A stretch of 64,000 bases of DNA from UBA6136 sp964386975 (GTDB lineage: Bacteria > Pseudomonadota > Gammaproteobacteria > Methylococcales > Methylococcaceae), in contig CAYLUS010000005.1 of the NCBI GenBank assembly GCA_964386975.1, positions 10,033 through 74,032 on the forward strand, written 5' to 3'. Within the stretch, counting starts at the first letter, position 1; each line of letters starts with the position of its first letter. A program made the position numbers and the translations under genes. A model generated the notes under the pieces. That model made no database searches. It was not told the origin of the DNA and saw only the letters and a program-made list of their open reading frames with translations. This document shows, in pieces, positions 27,573 through 36,343 of this stretch.

Positions 27573-27962
27573 TCAGGCCGAATCGGTGACCATCGTCTGG
27601 CCGGCAAATGTAATGCTGATTTGCCCCCCCCACGTGCAGACCGCCTTGCAGGAGTTATCCAGTGTCGGCATACCGCCGGTAAACACCGCGGTGCTTCCGG
27701 TGATCCAGGGTGAGACGGTCATCGGAATGCAGGGCATGGGGGTCAGAACCCCCATCGCCGCGGCCGTTGCCGCGGCCACCGTCGGGTTAGCGATGCTCAT
27801 GCATGTCCCGAAGGAGGGAATGTTGGCCATGGGGGTAAAATTCATAATGGTTCCCACCTGCAGGGTGGCCGTCACGATGGCACTCGGCGTGACGATCAAC
27901 GACGAAGGCGCTGCACCAAAGGTGCAGGCCATCATGGCAGAAGTGACGCAGACCTGTGGCAT
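27573..27962 (-). CDS. DUF4280/PAAR-like T6SS spike-tip protein
   Basis: 129 residues. The block MPQVCVTSAMMACTFGAAPS, CMSIANPTVAAATAAAMGVL, TPMPCIPMT, then STAVFTGGMPTLDNSCK and CTWGGQISI matches DUF4280 PAAR-like proteins, including the paired-cysteine and Ala-rich loop. PAAR proteins cap the VgrG spike and carry effectors. This copy has no extension, so effectors would have to bind non-covalently. Six bases separate the TssA-like stop from this ATG region, so it is in the operon. Confidence 0.82.
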   Translation of the reverse strand: MPQVCVTSAMMACTFGAAPSSLIVTPSAIVTATLQVGTIMNFTPMANIPSFGTCMSIANPTVAAATAAAMGVLTPMPCIPMTVSPWITGSTAVFTGGMPTLDNSCKAVCTWGGQISITFAGQTMVTDSA

Positions 27963-27967
27963 GGCGG

Positions 27968-28912
27968 TCAGGAATTCAGGTCCAGGTTCAAGAACGCCTC
28001 CATATCGACCCGATAAAGGCTCTGGAGCGAGCTGAACTGGGGCGACTCTCGCATTTCCATCATCTCGTAAACCTCATTGATGCGCGGGGTCAGTAAGGCG
28101 AAGAACTTTGAAAACAAGGAGGGCAGGTAAAGCCGCGGGTCAAACTGGTCAATGATCTCGGTAATGTCAGCGACAATGACGGCTGCTTTTGCCATGTCGC
28201 CCTGTTCCATTACTTGCTCAAAGAGGGCCAGTTTTTGAACCAGAATTTCAAGATGCACCGATCCACCGACCGATCCGAACTGGGGCTTGAGGGCCGTGGG
28301 TGCATTGCCTGTTTCCACTTCGGCTTCCGGCGCATCAGCCGCTGCCGGTTCCCTCAGTTTCTGTCCAAGCTCCGAGAGCCATTTACCAATCTCGGTCAGC
28401 TTGCTATTGGCATCACCCGCATACTCATCACCAATCACCTCACGGATCGCATGATTCAGATTCGAAACCGTGCTGATCAGCGAAGTGAGATTCTCACGCC
28501 TGAAGTTCTCGAGCCAAAAGGACCACTCCTCGCCAGCCTCGAGTTCGACCCGCTGCAGTTCCACCCGGATGCAAGTGAATAACCAGGCAAAGCTTCCCTT
28601 GGCATAGGCATTGCGCTTTTCTTCAGGCCCAACGCCCGGCCATTTTTCTTTGAGGAGCGTGATCAGGCAGAGAAACAGGTCCTCGGTCGTAAGCAGCCCA
28701 CCCGTTCGCATGCCGGCATAGATGCCATACAACACGGCGCGGATATCGAAGATGCCTCGTTCAGCCAATTCGCTTGCCAAGGCCAGTAGCCCCTCAAAAT
28801 CCTCCGCATCGGCCATTTCGCGCATGCTGTCCAGTTCGGGATCGCCGATCTGGAGTCCAAGAGGGGGGGTGCTTTCATCTAAAGACTGTAAAAACTCAGG
28901 TTCCATGGTCAT
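27968..28912 (-). CDS. TssA-like T6SS baseplate/cap protein (ImpA/VasJ or IglI-like)
   Basis: 314 residues, mostly helical and acidic. The central DIRAVLYGIYAGMRTGGLLT and EKWPGVGPEEKRNAYAKGSF segments, with SFAWLFTCIRVELQRVE, resemble the N-terminal part of TssA-type proteins and of the IglI family. The C-terminal half is unlike classical TssA: HLEILVQKLALFEQVMEQGD and DPRLYLPSLFSKFFALLTPR. TssA primes tail assembly at the membrane complex. Position between tssG and PAAR supports a T6SS role; the exact subfamily is uncertain. Confidence 0.6.
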   Translation of the reverse strand: MTMEPEFLQSLDESTPPLGLQIGDPELDSMREMADAEDFEGLLALASELAERGIFDIRAVLYGIYAGMRTGGLLTTEDLFLCLITLLKEKWPGVGPEEKRNAYAKGSFAWLFTCIRVELQRVELEAGEEWSFWLENFRRENLTSLISTVSNLNHAIREVIGDEYAGDANSKLTEIGKWLSELGQKLREPAAADAPEAEVETGNAPTALKPQFGSVGGSVHLEILVQKLALFEQVMEQGDMAKAAVIVADITEIIDQFDPRLYLPSLFSKFFALLTPRINEVYEMMEMRESPQFSSLQSLYRVDMEAFLNLDLNS

Positions 28913-28920
28913 TGTCGCTC

Positions 28921-29853
28921 TTAGTCGATGTAGCCGGAGAGGATCAGGATCCGTTTGTTCTCGTTAAGGCCGCCCTTGAGGCGTTCATAACCGAGATAGT
29001 TGCCTTGCTCGCTGATCTTGAACCAGGACTTTGTGGTTCTGAGGATCATCCACAATTCGATATGGATGTCGAGTTGCCGAAGTATGGGCCTGAGTCGTTC
29101 CTCATAACGGGACTGAATTTCAAAATGCCAGGGTCGGCCAGGTTTGTAGTGTTCATAATCGGCAATCAATTCCACCTCGAAAACGTAGGCGAGCACGTTG
29201 AACGTGTCCCCGAGGATCATCTCGATGCCGATCTTCGAGCGCCCCAGGATGGCAGGTCGCGTGGATTTCCCAAGGTTCATGGACTTCCGTTTGACCCGGA
29301 CCTGGAGATCGGGAAAGACCTGCGTAAACAGCCAATGAAAGCTTGATGTCGATCGAAAGTTCTTGACGGATCGAATCCATCTCAGCGGGTCTAGCCGAAT
29401 CCCGCTTAACCCGGGGATCATGCCACGAAGCCAACTCTTGAGGAGGTATCGGTCAAAGAAGCCGATCAGGGCGTGGAAATGGCTATCGTTGATCACCCCC
29501 TTGTCTGCCATGCTCATCAGGTAAGTGGGAATCACCCCATTGGCACCGGCCAGGCCAAAATAAAGGGTGATTGCCACCCGATCTTCGATGAACTCGATGC
29601 CGCGAATAAAACTGGGCTGGGATTCGAGCCCCTGGTGTCCGATGAGCTCCAGATCATCAATGGTATAGCCCCAATGTTTGAGGAGGTCCACCAAGGCATA
29701 GATGTCAAACCGCCAGGCCTCGGTCTCCAACTTTTTTGCGAGATGAGCTGGCGGAGATGGCTTGGGTTTCCTCCGACCCAAATTGGATCCGACCGCCGGC
29801 AAGGACGTTCCCGATGGAGGGGGAGTTGCCTGTTCGGAGACTTGCGGCTTCAT
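28921..29853 (-). CDS. tssG: T6SS baseplate protein TssG
   Basis: 310 residues. After a Pro/Ser-rich lead of about 35 residues comes the TssG core: a WRFDIYALVDLLKHWGY opening, VAITLYFGLAGANGVIPTYL, and HFHALIGFFDRYLLKSWLRG, typical of the family's FFD-R fold. The C-terminus has LGYERLKGGLNENKRILIL. TssG forms the wedge with TssE, TssF and TssK. The N-terminal extension is unusual. Its ATG shares an ATGA junction with the small gene upstream, so the two are translationally coupled. Confidence 0.87.
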   Translation of the reverse strand: MKPQVSEQATPPPSGTSLPAVGSNLGRRKPKPSPPAHLAKKLETEAWRFDIYALVDLLKHWGYTIDDLELIGHQGLESQPSFIRGIEFIEDRVAITLYFGLAGANGVIPTYLMSMADKGVINDSHFHALIGFFDRYLLKSWLRGMIPGLSGIRLDPLRWIRSVKNFRSTSSFHWLFTQVFPDLQVRVKRKSMNLGKSTRPAILGRSKIGIEMILGDTFNVLAYVFEVELIADYEHYKPGRPWHFEIQSRYEERLRPILRQLDIHIELWMILRTTKSWFKISEQGNYLGYERLKGGLNENKRILILSGYID

Positions 29854-30155
29854 GGGGTCGATGGCTTCTGCGCTTCGATTTCAAGCGCCTGAATGACATC
29901 CTCGAGCTGATTGGCATAGTCCATGGGATTTTCCCCAGGATCAAGGCGCCCCTCGAGAAAGTCATTGACCTTGCGCTCCCCGAGTTTCAGATAGTCATCT
30001 AATCCCGGGCGGTCGGGGAATTCGAGCAACAGCGCCGCTGCCAGCTGATTCCATGCCAATGGCAACTCCGGGCGCGGATCCCCACCTTCTGAGGACCGGC
30101 TTAACGGCCCTTTTGGCGAATCCCAGCGAATGTCAAAACGACTTCCCTGCTTCAT
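29850..30155 (-). CDS. Small T6SS-operon protein of unknown function between tssL and tssG
   Basis: 101 residues, acidic, no signal peptide or membrane segment. Contains PLAWNQLAAALLLEFPDRPG, DYLKLGERKVNDFLEGRLD and NPMDYANQLEDVIQALEIEA, predicted helices. It lies 12 bases after tssL and overlaps tssG by four bases, so it is almost certainly translated. I know no matching family. It may act as a chaperone or small baseplate component; that is inference from location only. Confidence 0.6.
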   Translation of the reverse strand: MKQGSRFDIRWDSPKGPLSRSSEGGDPRPELPLAWNQLAAALLLEFPDRPGLDDYLKLGERKVNDFLEGRLDPGENPMDYANQLEDVIQALEIEAQKPSTP

Positions 30156-30167
30156 GGCATGGTCATT

Positions 30168-30794
30168 TTAAAGTGCGATCTCGAGCGGGATGAACTCGAG
30201 GACGATACGTAACAGGATCGGTGGTACGAATGCCAGCAAATAATAGGCATAGGTAGGCACTCTTTTCTTCGCCATCTCATGAATCTGACTTCGATCCACG
30301 ATTTTCGGCGGCTCGTCTTCAGGAATCAGTGCCTTCAGTTCCTGCATGTAGGCTTGCCTTAATTCAGGCTCGGAAATCTTGGAGCCTTTGAATCCATCTT
30401 TCAGGCAGAAGAAATAAATCTCATGAATGACAAAGGGGATGTCGTTTCGACCGAGGAAGTAATCGATGTAGTTATAGAACAAGGTCCCGGCATCGGTAAT
30501 ATCGAACAACTCGACTTGGAGGGGATACCAGTCAACCGCATCACCGCTCAAGTGGGATTCTTGTATGGTCTCGTCGAGCCAGGCAACAAATGCAAAGATG
30601 ACGAAATAGGCATTGCGCTCCGTGGTTCGCGTGAGCAGATAGGTATGCGCCTCCTTGAGCGTTTCTTTCAGGCGGGAGCGAAGATCCGGGACCGCATCCG
30701 CTGCCAGATCGGCTTTGGTGAGCTGCGCATTCAGATTCGACAAGCGTGCCAGGAAGTACCAGATCTGCCGATTGATGAGGACTTGTTTACTCAT
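30168..30794 (-). CDS. tssL: T6SS inner-membrane protein TssL (DotU family)
   Basis: 208 residues from the ATG at 30794, which lies inside the end of tssF (8-base overlap). The cytoplasmic DotU domain shows AYFVIFAFVAWLDETIQES, WYPLQVELFDITDAGTLFYN and EIYFFCLKDGFKGS. A C-terminal membrane segment follows (YYLLAFVPPILLRIVLEF). There is no OmpA-type peptidoglycan-binding domain, so cell-wall anchoring must come from elsewhere. TssL partners TssM and contacts the baseplate through TssK. Confidence 0.92.
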   Translation of the reverse strand: MSKQVLINRQIWYFLARLSNLNAQLTKADLAADAVPDLRSRLKETLKEAHTYLLTRTTERNAYFVIFAFVAWLDETIQESHLSGDAVDWYPLQVELFDITDAGTLFYNYIDYFLGRNDIPFVIHEIYFFCLKDGFKGSKISEPELRQAYMQELKALIPEDEPPKIVDRSQIHEMAKKRVPTYAYYLLAFVPPILLRIVLEFIPLEIAL

Positions 30795-32466
30795 GGATAT
30801 CCGACTCTGAATCGGCATTTATCTCGAGACTAATACGAACCTCCATACCGTCACTGCTAAGATTGAGGACGCGTTCAAAATGCTCGATGAATAATTTGAA
30901 CAGTTGATTGTCCGGTTCGATCAGATCCCAATCAAAATCGAAAAAGTAAATCACGTAGCCCGGGGTCATACGGCCATCCTCGATGGTTCGAAGCTCCCAA
31001 CGAACCGCTTTAAATGCCGAGAAGATCTGTCGATAAGGACCTTCCGTCACGCTCCCGAGCTGCATCATGATGGCCCTTAGGTCATCAAACGAATAATACT
31101 TCTTGTGCGAAGTCTGGAGAATATCGAGGAGACCATCGCTTTTGAGGGTGAGGTCCGGCTGAGCCGTATGCTTGTCCGGCATGAAGGCCCATTCCCACTG
31201 AACACCCAGAACATTGAATGAATAGGGCCGGAATTCAGAAGGACTGTCCCTGTAGTTGTCAATGCTGGGCTGGTGCCAGAGACAATCGACAAAAATCTGT
31301 TTGGATTCCTCGTACGCTTCAGGATAGTGGATCAACAGGTTGCTGAAATGCCGACCCCTTTGCTCGATGATCCGTGATTCAATCTCATAGCATGGGGAAA
31401 CCCGTGCAATGACACCCGGAATCATCGGTGTCAGGCCATCAGAGTCCAGTTGAAAGACGCCCATGGGTTTACACAGTTCAAAACCATGCTCATCCTCAAA
31501 TCCCGAGAGGATCGTATGTTGCGTCAAGCTGCCATCGATCAGGATCGGTCTTGAGGGCAATTGCCTCAGATTCATGATCGGAAAGCAGTTGAGCTGAAAG
31601 ATATCCCGATTGGGAACAATGCCTTTTGGCCAGGGTTCTGAGAGATAAAACTCAAGGGTAATGAGATCGATCGGCTCTTCCTGCTTGGGAAGGTGGATGT
31701 GCATGAACAACTCAAACCGCGGATCTTTGAAGAAGAGGCGCTCATGCTCGATCGGATGCAGGTAGTCGTCCTCGTCGGGACCAAGGTCAAAACCCTCGCT
31801 TCCGTAAAGGGGGAGATCCACATCAACCCAGGTCCAGTCCTCCCGCGCCTGCATTTGTTTGACCGATCCGAAATGCACACGCATTCTCTGCGTACTCGCT
31901 CTTAAATAGGTCAACAGCCGAAAGGAGGTTCGCGCATCGGAGATGTAGTTGATCAGGATCTGAAGCGGCGAGGGGTTCTGATGCAGGGAGTGTCTTGCCG
32001 CGATGTGGAGGTAAAGATTGGTTCCAATACGCTCCGCAGGCTGCGTTTCGATCGAGTGCACGTAGAGCGGGTAGAGCGTGGTGTCAAAGCGGGTTTGCCA
32101 GAAGAACTCTTTGCCCTCTCGGGTCTGCATCACGAAATCGGTCCCCCGCTCGATGCGAACGGGTTCAGTTAATAACCCGGAGGTTGTTCCTCTGAGAATC
32201 CCTGAGGCCGGGATGGGTGTCAGAAGGTAGGGGAATAACTGTTGGTAGAGACGATATCGGTAGGACTCGAGATTTCGGGTAACCGATTCGTGGATCCGGG
32301 CTGAAAAGAAAGCAAGCGATTCGAGCAACCGGTTGACATCCGGGTCCTCACTGGACATCTCGCTATGGAGCCCGGAGAACTTATGCTCCGAGTGATAATT
32401 AATCACAAACTCCCTCAATGCCTGCATCTCATCGAGGTAAGCCCTGTAGATCTGATCGTTCCTCAT
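30787..32466 (-). CDS. tssF: T6SS baseplate protein TssF
   Basis: 559 residues from the ATG at 32466; the longer frame upstream is an Arg/Pro-rich overlap with the needle gene and is not used. Diagnostic TssF blocks: DEMQALREFVINYHSEHKFS, DPDVNRLLESLAFFSARIHE, then LFPYLLTPIPASGIL, IFQLNCFPIMNL and the C-terminal EHFERVLNLSSDGMEVRISL. Two TssF copies per wedge hold the baseplate with TssG and TssK. It begins four bases after the needle gene's stop. Confidence 0.92.
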   Translation of the reverse strand: MRNDQIYRAYLDEMQALREFVINYHSEHKFSGLHSEMSSEDPDVNRLLESLAFFSARIHESVTRNLESYRYRLYQQLFPYLLTPIPASGILRGTTSGLLTEPVRIERGTDFVMQTREGKEFFWQTRFDTTLYPLYVHSIETQPAERIGTNLYLHIAARHSLHQNPSPLQILINYISDARTSFRLLTYLRASTQRMRVHFGSVKQMQAREDWTWVDVDLPLYGSEGFDLGPDEDDYLHPIEHERLFFKDPRFELFMHIHLPKQEEPIDLITLEFYLSEPWPKGIVPNRDIFQLNCFPIMNLRQLPSRPILIDGSLTQHTILSGFEDEHGFELCKPMGVFQLDSDGLTPMIPGVIARVSPCYEIESRIIEQRGRHFSNLLIHYPEAYEESKQIFVDCLWHQPSIDNYRDSPSEFRPYSFNVLGVQWEWAFMPDKHTAQPDLTLKSDGLLDILQTSHKKYYSFDDLRAIMMQLGSVTEGPYRQIFSAFKAVRWELRTIEDGRMTPGYVIYFFDFDWDLIEPDNQLFKLFIEHFERVLNLSSDGMEVRISLEINADSESDIHE

Positions 32467-32470
32467 CGTA

Positions 32471-33067
32471 TCAAGGCCCCAAAGTGACCGTTGAGGCCGA
32501 GACGGCAGCCGTCGTACCCTTGATCGTCGTCGTCGTCCCCTGCACGGTGGCAGCCATGCTGGCCTTGACCGTGCACGATGCCCCGGAAACAGTTGCATCC
32601 TGATCGGCGGTGACACTCACGGTTGCGCCCTTCACCGTCGCCGAGGTTGAGCCATTTACCGTCACGCTCGGCGCTGTCAAGGTTGCACTGCTGCTGCCCG
32701 TGGCCGTAACCGTCGATCCCGAAAGCGTCAAACCTTGGGCAGCACCCAGGCTCACGGTATTGCTACCGGTCATGGTCATGGCCTTGGAGGAGGAAATACT
32801 GAAGGTGCCGGTCGAGGCAAGTGTCGTCGCTGTGCTGGAGGAAGTATTGATCTGTTTGGCATTCACCGCAAAGGTATTGCAGTTAATGGTGATGCTTTCG
32901 GCACTTTGGGTGATGGTGGAGGTATTCGAAGAATCCTTGACGGTAATGGTCACCGTCGTCCCATTCATGACAATGGTCTGCGTCGGTGCACTGGAGGCAC
33001 CTGTGACGGTCAGGGTGATACCGCTGGTTTTATTCAGCTGAACCGAACACGTGAGGGTCGAGCTCAT
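32471..33067 (-). CDS. Free-standing VgrG-type needle protein (beta-helical Ser/Thr/Ala repeats)
   Basis: 198 residues, over half Ser, Thr, Ala, Val and Gly. From residue about 60 it is a succession of short strands of 8-9 residues ending in Gly or Ala: TGTFSISSSKAMTMTGSNTV, GLTLSGSTVTATGSSSAT, ATVKGATVSVTADQDATVSG. This is how the beta-prism needle that normally ends VgrG/gp5 looks. Its ATG overlaps the stop of the VgrG-like gene by four bases. I infer that it trimerises under the VgrG base as a separate subunit; PAAR would sit on its tip. Confidence 0.6.
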   Translation of the reverse strand: MSSTLTCSVQLNKTSGITLTVTGASSAPTQTIVMNGTTVTITVKDSSNTSTITQSAESITINCNTFAVNAKQINTSSSTATTLASTGTFSISSSKAMTMTGSNTVSLGAAQGLTLSGSTVTATGSSSATLTAPSVTVNGSTSATVKGATVSVTADQDATVSGASCTVKASMAATVQGTTTTIKGTTAAVSASTVTLGP

Positions 33068-34737
33068 GATGAACTCGTATCCTCGGTTTGCAACAGAATG
33101 TACCCTTCAGCGATGGTGATGGTTTCCGTATCCGTGCCAAGGACCCGGTTAATTTCAAGTTGCGGTTGGTTGTTCGAGTAGCTGTGGGTAATGGTGGTAC
33201 AACTTGTGGTTGACTGCCCCATCACCAAGACATTGCTCTGGCTGGTAAGTGCCGGAGTCGCGTTGGTTCGCCAATCAAGATACGAAATGAGCGCCGCCGT
33301 ATTCAGTCCGAGACTTACAAGCACCTGCTCATTCCGATAGGGGGGGAAGTAGAACTGACCATTCATATTGACCGGCATATAGGGGACTTGCACCTGCGTG
33401 TTGTTCCACACCGGAATTTGAATCGTGTAGTAGTTGACCGTACTTCCCGAGGGCGTTGCATACGAATAGGTTAGGTTCGGGCTTGAACCCTGACTGGAGA
33501 CGACTGTGCCCTGCACCTGGAGAGGATAGGTGGGCATGCGATAGTCAGGCAACATGGAAACGGTGGACGATGAGGCCCGTGCCCCCACCCGCATCGATAC
33601 CCGATAGCCAGCACTCGAGGCGCCGTAGTTGTCCGTTTCGGAGCCGTTGATCATTTGACGACAGCTAAAATCAACCTCGGTCAGCAGATACGTGTTGTTG
33701 GCAAGAGCCGAAGCCGAACTGAGGTTGTTTGAGTTGGTGGGGAACTGGACCGTCGTCCAGGGCACAGGCATGGTCGTCGGCGTCGTCAGATAGTCCCATG
33801 AGACCTCCTGCGGAGCCCCCTGAAAGCGATTGGTCTGCAGTGTCGAATAGTTGGTGAAGTTGCTGGCGATCGGTTGAATGGTCGTGTAGTCATAGACCAG
33901 TGGCGTCACGGCGTTTGAATTGGTTACCGTCTTGGTACTGGAGCTGGTCGCAACCGCGTTGTAGATAGTGAGTGTCGAGAGCGTCGGCTGAGCCGGTTTG
34001 ATGATGATGTTGGTCAATATCAGGGTTGAGAGATTGACCGGACTTGCTGCTGTTGGGAGCGCCGAAGCCAGCGTGTACTGACCGTTGGAATAGTTATAGG
34101 ACCAGTAGCCATTATTCGTATCCGTGAGCCACATCAACCAGTCATAAAAACTGGCGGTCGGGTTTCTGGATTCGCTGGCGCCCGTGTTGACAAGGATCTG
34201 CAGTTGCGAGGTGGTCAGCAAAGTCCAGTTCATGGTGATCGTCACCGTCGATGGCTTCTGCGCATTGATTACGGTCTGATAGGTGCTGTTGGCGTAAAGC
34301 GCCTGAACAAAATGCTGTGACCAGTAGAAGGCCGCGTTATCGACGAAGCGGACAAAATAGCGCCGGTAAAGCACTGGGTTTTCGGTGACGGTCGCGTGAG
34401 TGGCTTGCTGATTACCAGCAATTTCAATGAATTGCCGCTCGCACACCATGCCGGACAGGTTCAGAGGCTGGCAGGAGGACTGGTTGGTCCCTTCGTTGCC
34501 AGTCTGGACCGAGAGGGTGATCGGCAGGGTCGTACTGGTTTGAAAAGAGGAGAGTAGTCCATCGCTGCTGGGATATGCCATGACCAGAAAAGCCATGGAG
34601 CCCTCGAACCCCCAGGGTTTGAGGCGCACTTGAAGATCGAGGACATTGGCTCCGGGGATGGAATAAGATCCACTGCTGAGGGTCAGCGAGGCCGAAATGA
34701 TCAGCTGGTCTTCGTAGACTAGAGCGTCACGATCCAT
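33064..34737 (-). CDS. vgrG: VgrG-like T6SS spike base protein without its needle
   Basis: 557 residues. It begins MDRDALVYEDQLIISASLTL, a gp27-like opening, followed by long beta-rich domains. Residues about 435-520 look like a gp5-type OB fold: YYTIQIPVWNNTQVQVPYMP, then GQFYFPPYRNEQVLVSLG. The protein stops soon after (ITIAEGYILLQTEDTSSS), where ordinary VgrG proteins continue into the needle. Unusually rich in Asn, Thr, Ser and Tyr. It overlaps the end of tssE by 19 bases. Divergent from typical VgrG, so the call rests on fold order and context. Confidence 0.65.
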   Translation of the reverse strand: MDRDALVYEDQLIISASLTLSSGSYSIPGANVLDLQVRLKPWGFEGSMAFLVMAYPSSDGLLSSFQTSTTLPITLSVQTGNEGTNQSSCQPLNLSGMVCERQFIEIAGNQQATHATVTENPVLYRRYFVRFVDNAAFYWSQHFVQALYANSTYQTVINAQKPSTVTITMNWTLLTTSQLQILVNTGASESRNPTASFYDWLMWLTDTNNGYWSYNYSNGQYTLASALPTAASPVNLSTLILTNIIIKPAQPTLSTLTIYNAVATSSSTKTVTNSNAVTPLVYDYTTIQPIASNFTNYSTLQTNRFQGAPQEVSWDYLTTPTTMPVPWTTVQFPTNSNNLSSASALANNTYLLTEVDFSCRQMINGSETDNYGASSAGYRVSMRVGARASSSTVSMLPDYRMPTYPLQVQGTVVSSQGSSPNLTYSYATPSGSTVNYYTIQIPVWNNTQVQVPYMPVNMNGQFYFPPYRNEQVLVSLGLNTAALISYLDWRTNATPALTSQSNVLVMGQSTTSCTTITHSYSNNQPQLEINRVLGTDTETITIAEGYILLQTEDTSSS

Positions 34738-35087
34738 CGCTCGATTCCCTTCTCGTTGTAAACGCGGATACTGACAGGCGTCTTGTGCGCTCGCAGTTCG
34801 AGCTTGAGTTGAATGCGGGAGAGGGATTCAACCGGTAATTCGCTGATTTTGATGATCTCGACTTGCGGATAGTAAGCCTCAAGATTGCGAATAATTTCAT
34901 TCTTGATGAATTGGCTGATCATCGCCTTGCTGGTGTAGTGCGAGATATCCTCTATGCCAAATTCCGGGTCAACCGATCCGTAACCTTTTTTCGTATTGAG
35001 AATGTTGGAGAGATTCTGCAGAACACGATCTGCAACCCCCGCCTGGTACTCATGCGCGGTGACATCGTACTTCTGGAAAATCGCCAT
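34719..35087 (-). CDS. tssE: T6SS baseplate protein TssE (gp25-like)
   Basis: 122 residues. GYGSVDPEFGIEDISHYTSK and SQFIKNEIIRNLEAYYPQVE followed by IQLKLELRAHKTP are the gp25/TssE core, including the buried Glu-x-x-Ile helix that docks with TssB/C. TssE initiates sheath assembly at the baseplate. The ATG and the tssK stop share one base (TGATG), and its 3' end overlaps the VgrG-like gene, so translation of the three is linked. Confidence 0.9.
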   Translation of the reverse strand: MAIFQKYDVTAHEYQAGVADRVLQNLSNILNTKKGYGSVDPEFGIEDISHYTSKAMISQFIKNEIIRNLEAYYPQVEIIKISELPVESLSRIQLKLELRAHKTPVSIRVYNEKGIERWIVTL

Positions 35088-36322
35088 CAGACCAGACTCC
35101 AGTAGAGGAAGAACCTGAAGTCCTCCAGTCGATTCTCATGCAGAAACGCGAGGCTGCGCTCCTTGAGCGCGCCCAGCCATTCCTCGCTGCTCTGGATCTC
35201 CCAGATTTCAACCTCGGGACTGAAGTAATGCTTGAAAAGCGGTCTCTCGATGCGGCGAATCGTGACGCCTTGAAGAAAATATTTGTGCACGATCGGCAGT
35301 CGGCTCTTGGAGGCAAGCTTGACTGTGGAGATGTTGATTTCGGTATCGGCCGTTGGCTTCTGGATCAGCAGGAACCAGCTTGAGGCGCTGATACACGCCT
35401 CGCTGAACTCCACTTCATGAACCCCATTGACGAGTTTGAATTCGGCCATTGGCGTTCTTTCTCGCTCACGACTGAGCAAGTCAATGACGGCGCGAAGCGG
35501 CGGGATCAGACATTCACTCAGGTTCAGGTGCTGATAGTGCTTGCCACACTGTATGGGTTCTTCGTTTTGATAGCTGGCCAGTTCAAGGTGGAACCGTTCC
35601 AATCGCTCCGCAAAATCAAAGGGATGGATGGGAGCTTCACCACGCATATTGTCGAGACAATAGAGAAAGTGACGTGCTTCGATTAGGGCCCGACGGGCTC
35701 TAATCAGATTCTCCCCAGACAACTGCAGATCCGCGAGCGTCTCATTCAGACTTTTGGTGTAGTTATCAAGTGCCTGTGCCAGTTCATCGAGGTCCTTTCT
35801 CAAGAAGCCCGGCGGGCCAACCTGGAGCATGGGGGGCAGAAAGTCTTCGTTGATCTGCCAGAATCCATTGATGTCGCTCTCGAAAACGCCGAACGGCAAG
35901 TATTCGAGGGTGCCATCCATTTCCTCATCGAGGCTGAGAGCAAGACGCCATTTCCACAGGGGAATGGTCTCGTGTGAATGATTCTCGGTGCCGGGTTTTG
36001 GAATGGGAGGCGCCAGAAGATGAAGGAAGGTCTTGAGGCGACTCTTACCATAGGAATTCAAGTTAAGGGTATTGACCGTCGCATTGCCACCGACGGAAAG
36101 CAAGGTGCCAGAGCGCATGCCAACGAGCCCTGACTCAATGGTGAGGAGCCCATCGGACTTGAGCCCCACACCAAATTTGAGTTGCGCATAACCGTAATTC
36201 GGACGCTCAGTGATCGCGCTTCGAACGGCCGACAGGCTGATGATCGAGTCTTCCAGACGACGCAGATGCTCCGGCAGGAGTGTCTGGCCAACGGACCACT
36301 GAATCCGAGGTTCGCACTTCAT
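35087..36322 (-). CDS. tssK: T6SS baseplate protein TssK
   Basis: 411 residues, slightly shorter than common TssK. The N-terminal IQWSVGQTLLPEHLRRLEDS corresponds to the characteristic W-x-x-G-x-x-L-x-P-x-H-F-Q motif, with HLRR replacing HFQ-x. A helical middle (RARRALIEARHFLYCLDNMR) and C-terminal domain (SSWFLLIQKPT) follow. TssK trimers connect the baseplate to TssL/TssM. It starts 21 bases after tssC. Confidence 0.86.
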   Translation of the reverse strand: MKCEPRIQWSVGQTLLPEHLRRLEDSIISLSAVRSAITERPNYGYAQLKFGVGLKSDGLLTIESGLVGMRSGTLLSVGGNATVNTLNLNSYGKSRLKTFLHLLAPPIPKPGTENHSHETIPLWKWRLALSLDEEMDGTLEYLPFGVFESDINGFWQINEDFLPPMLQVGPPGFLRKDLDELAQALDNYTKSLNETLADLQLSGENLIRARRALIEARHFLYCLDNMRGEAPIHPFDFAERLERFHLELASYQNEEPIQCGKHYQHLNLSECLIPPLRAVIDLLSRERERTPMAEFKLVNGVHEVEFSEACISASSWFLLIQKPTADTEINISTVKLASKSRLPIVHKYFLQGVTIRRIERPLFKHYFSPEVEIWEIQSSEEWLGALKERSLAFLHENRLEDFRFFLYWSLV

Positions 36323-36343
36323 GAGATTATGCGCGGCTCCTTC

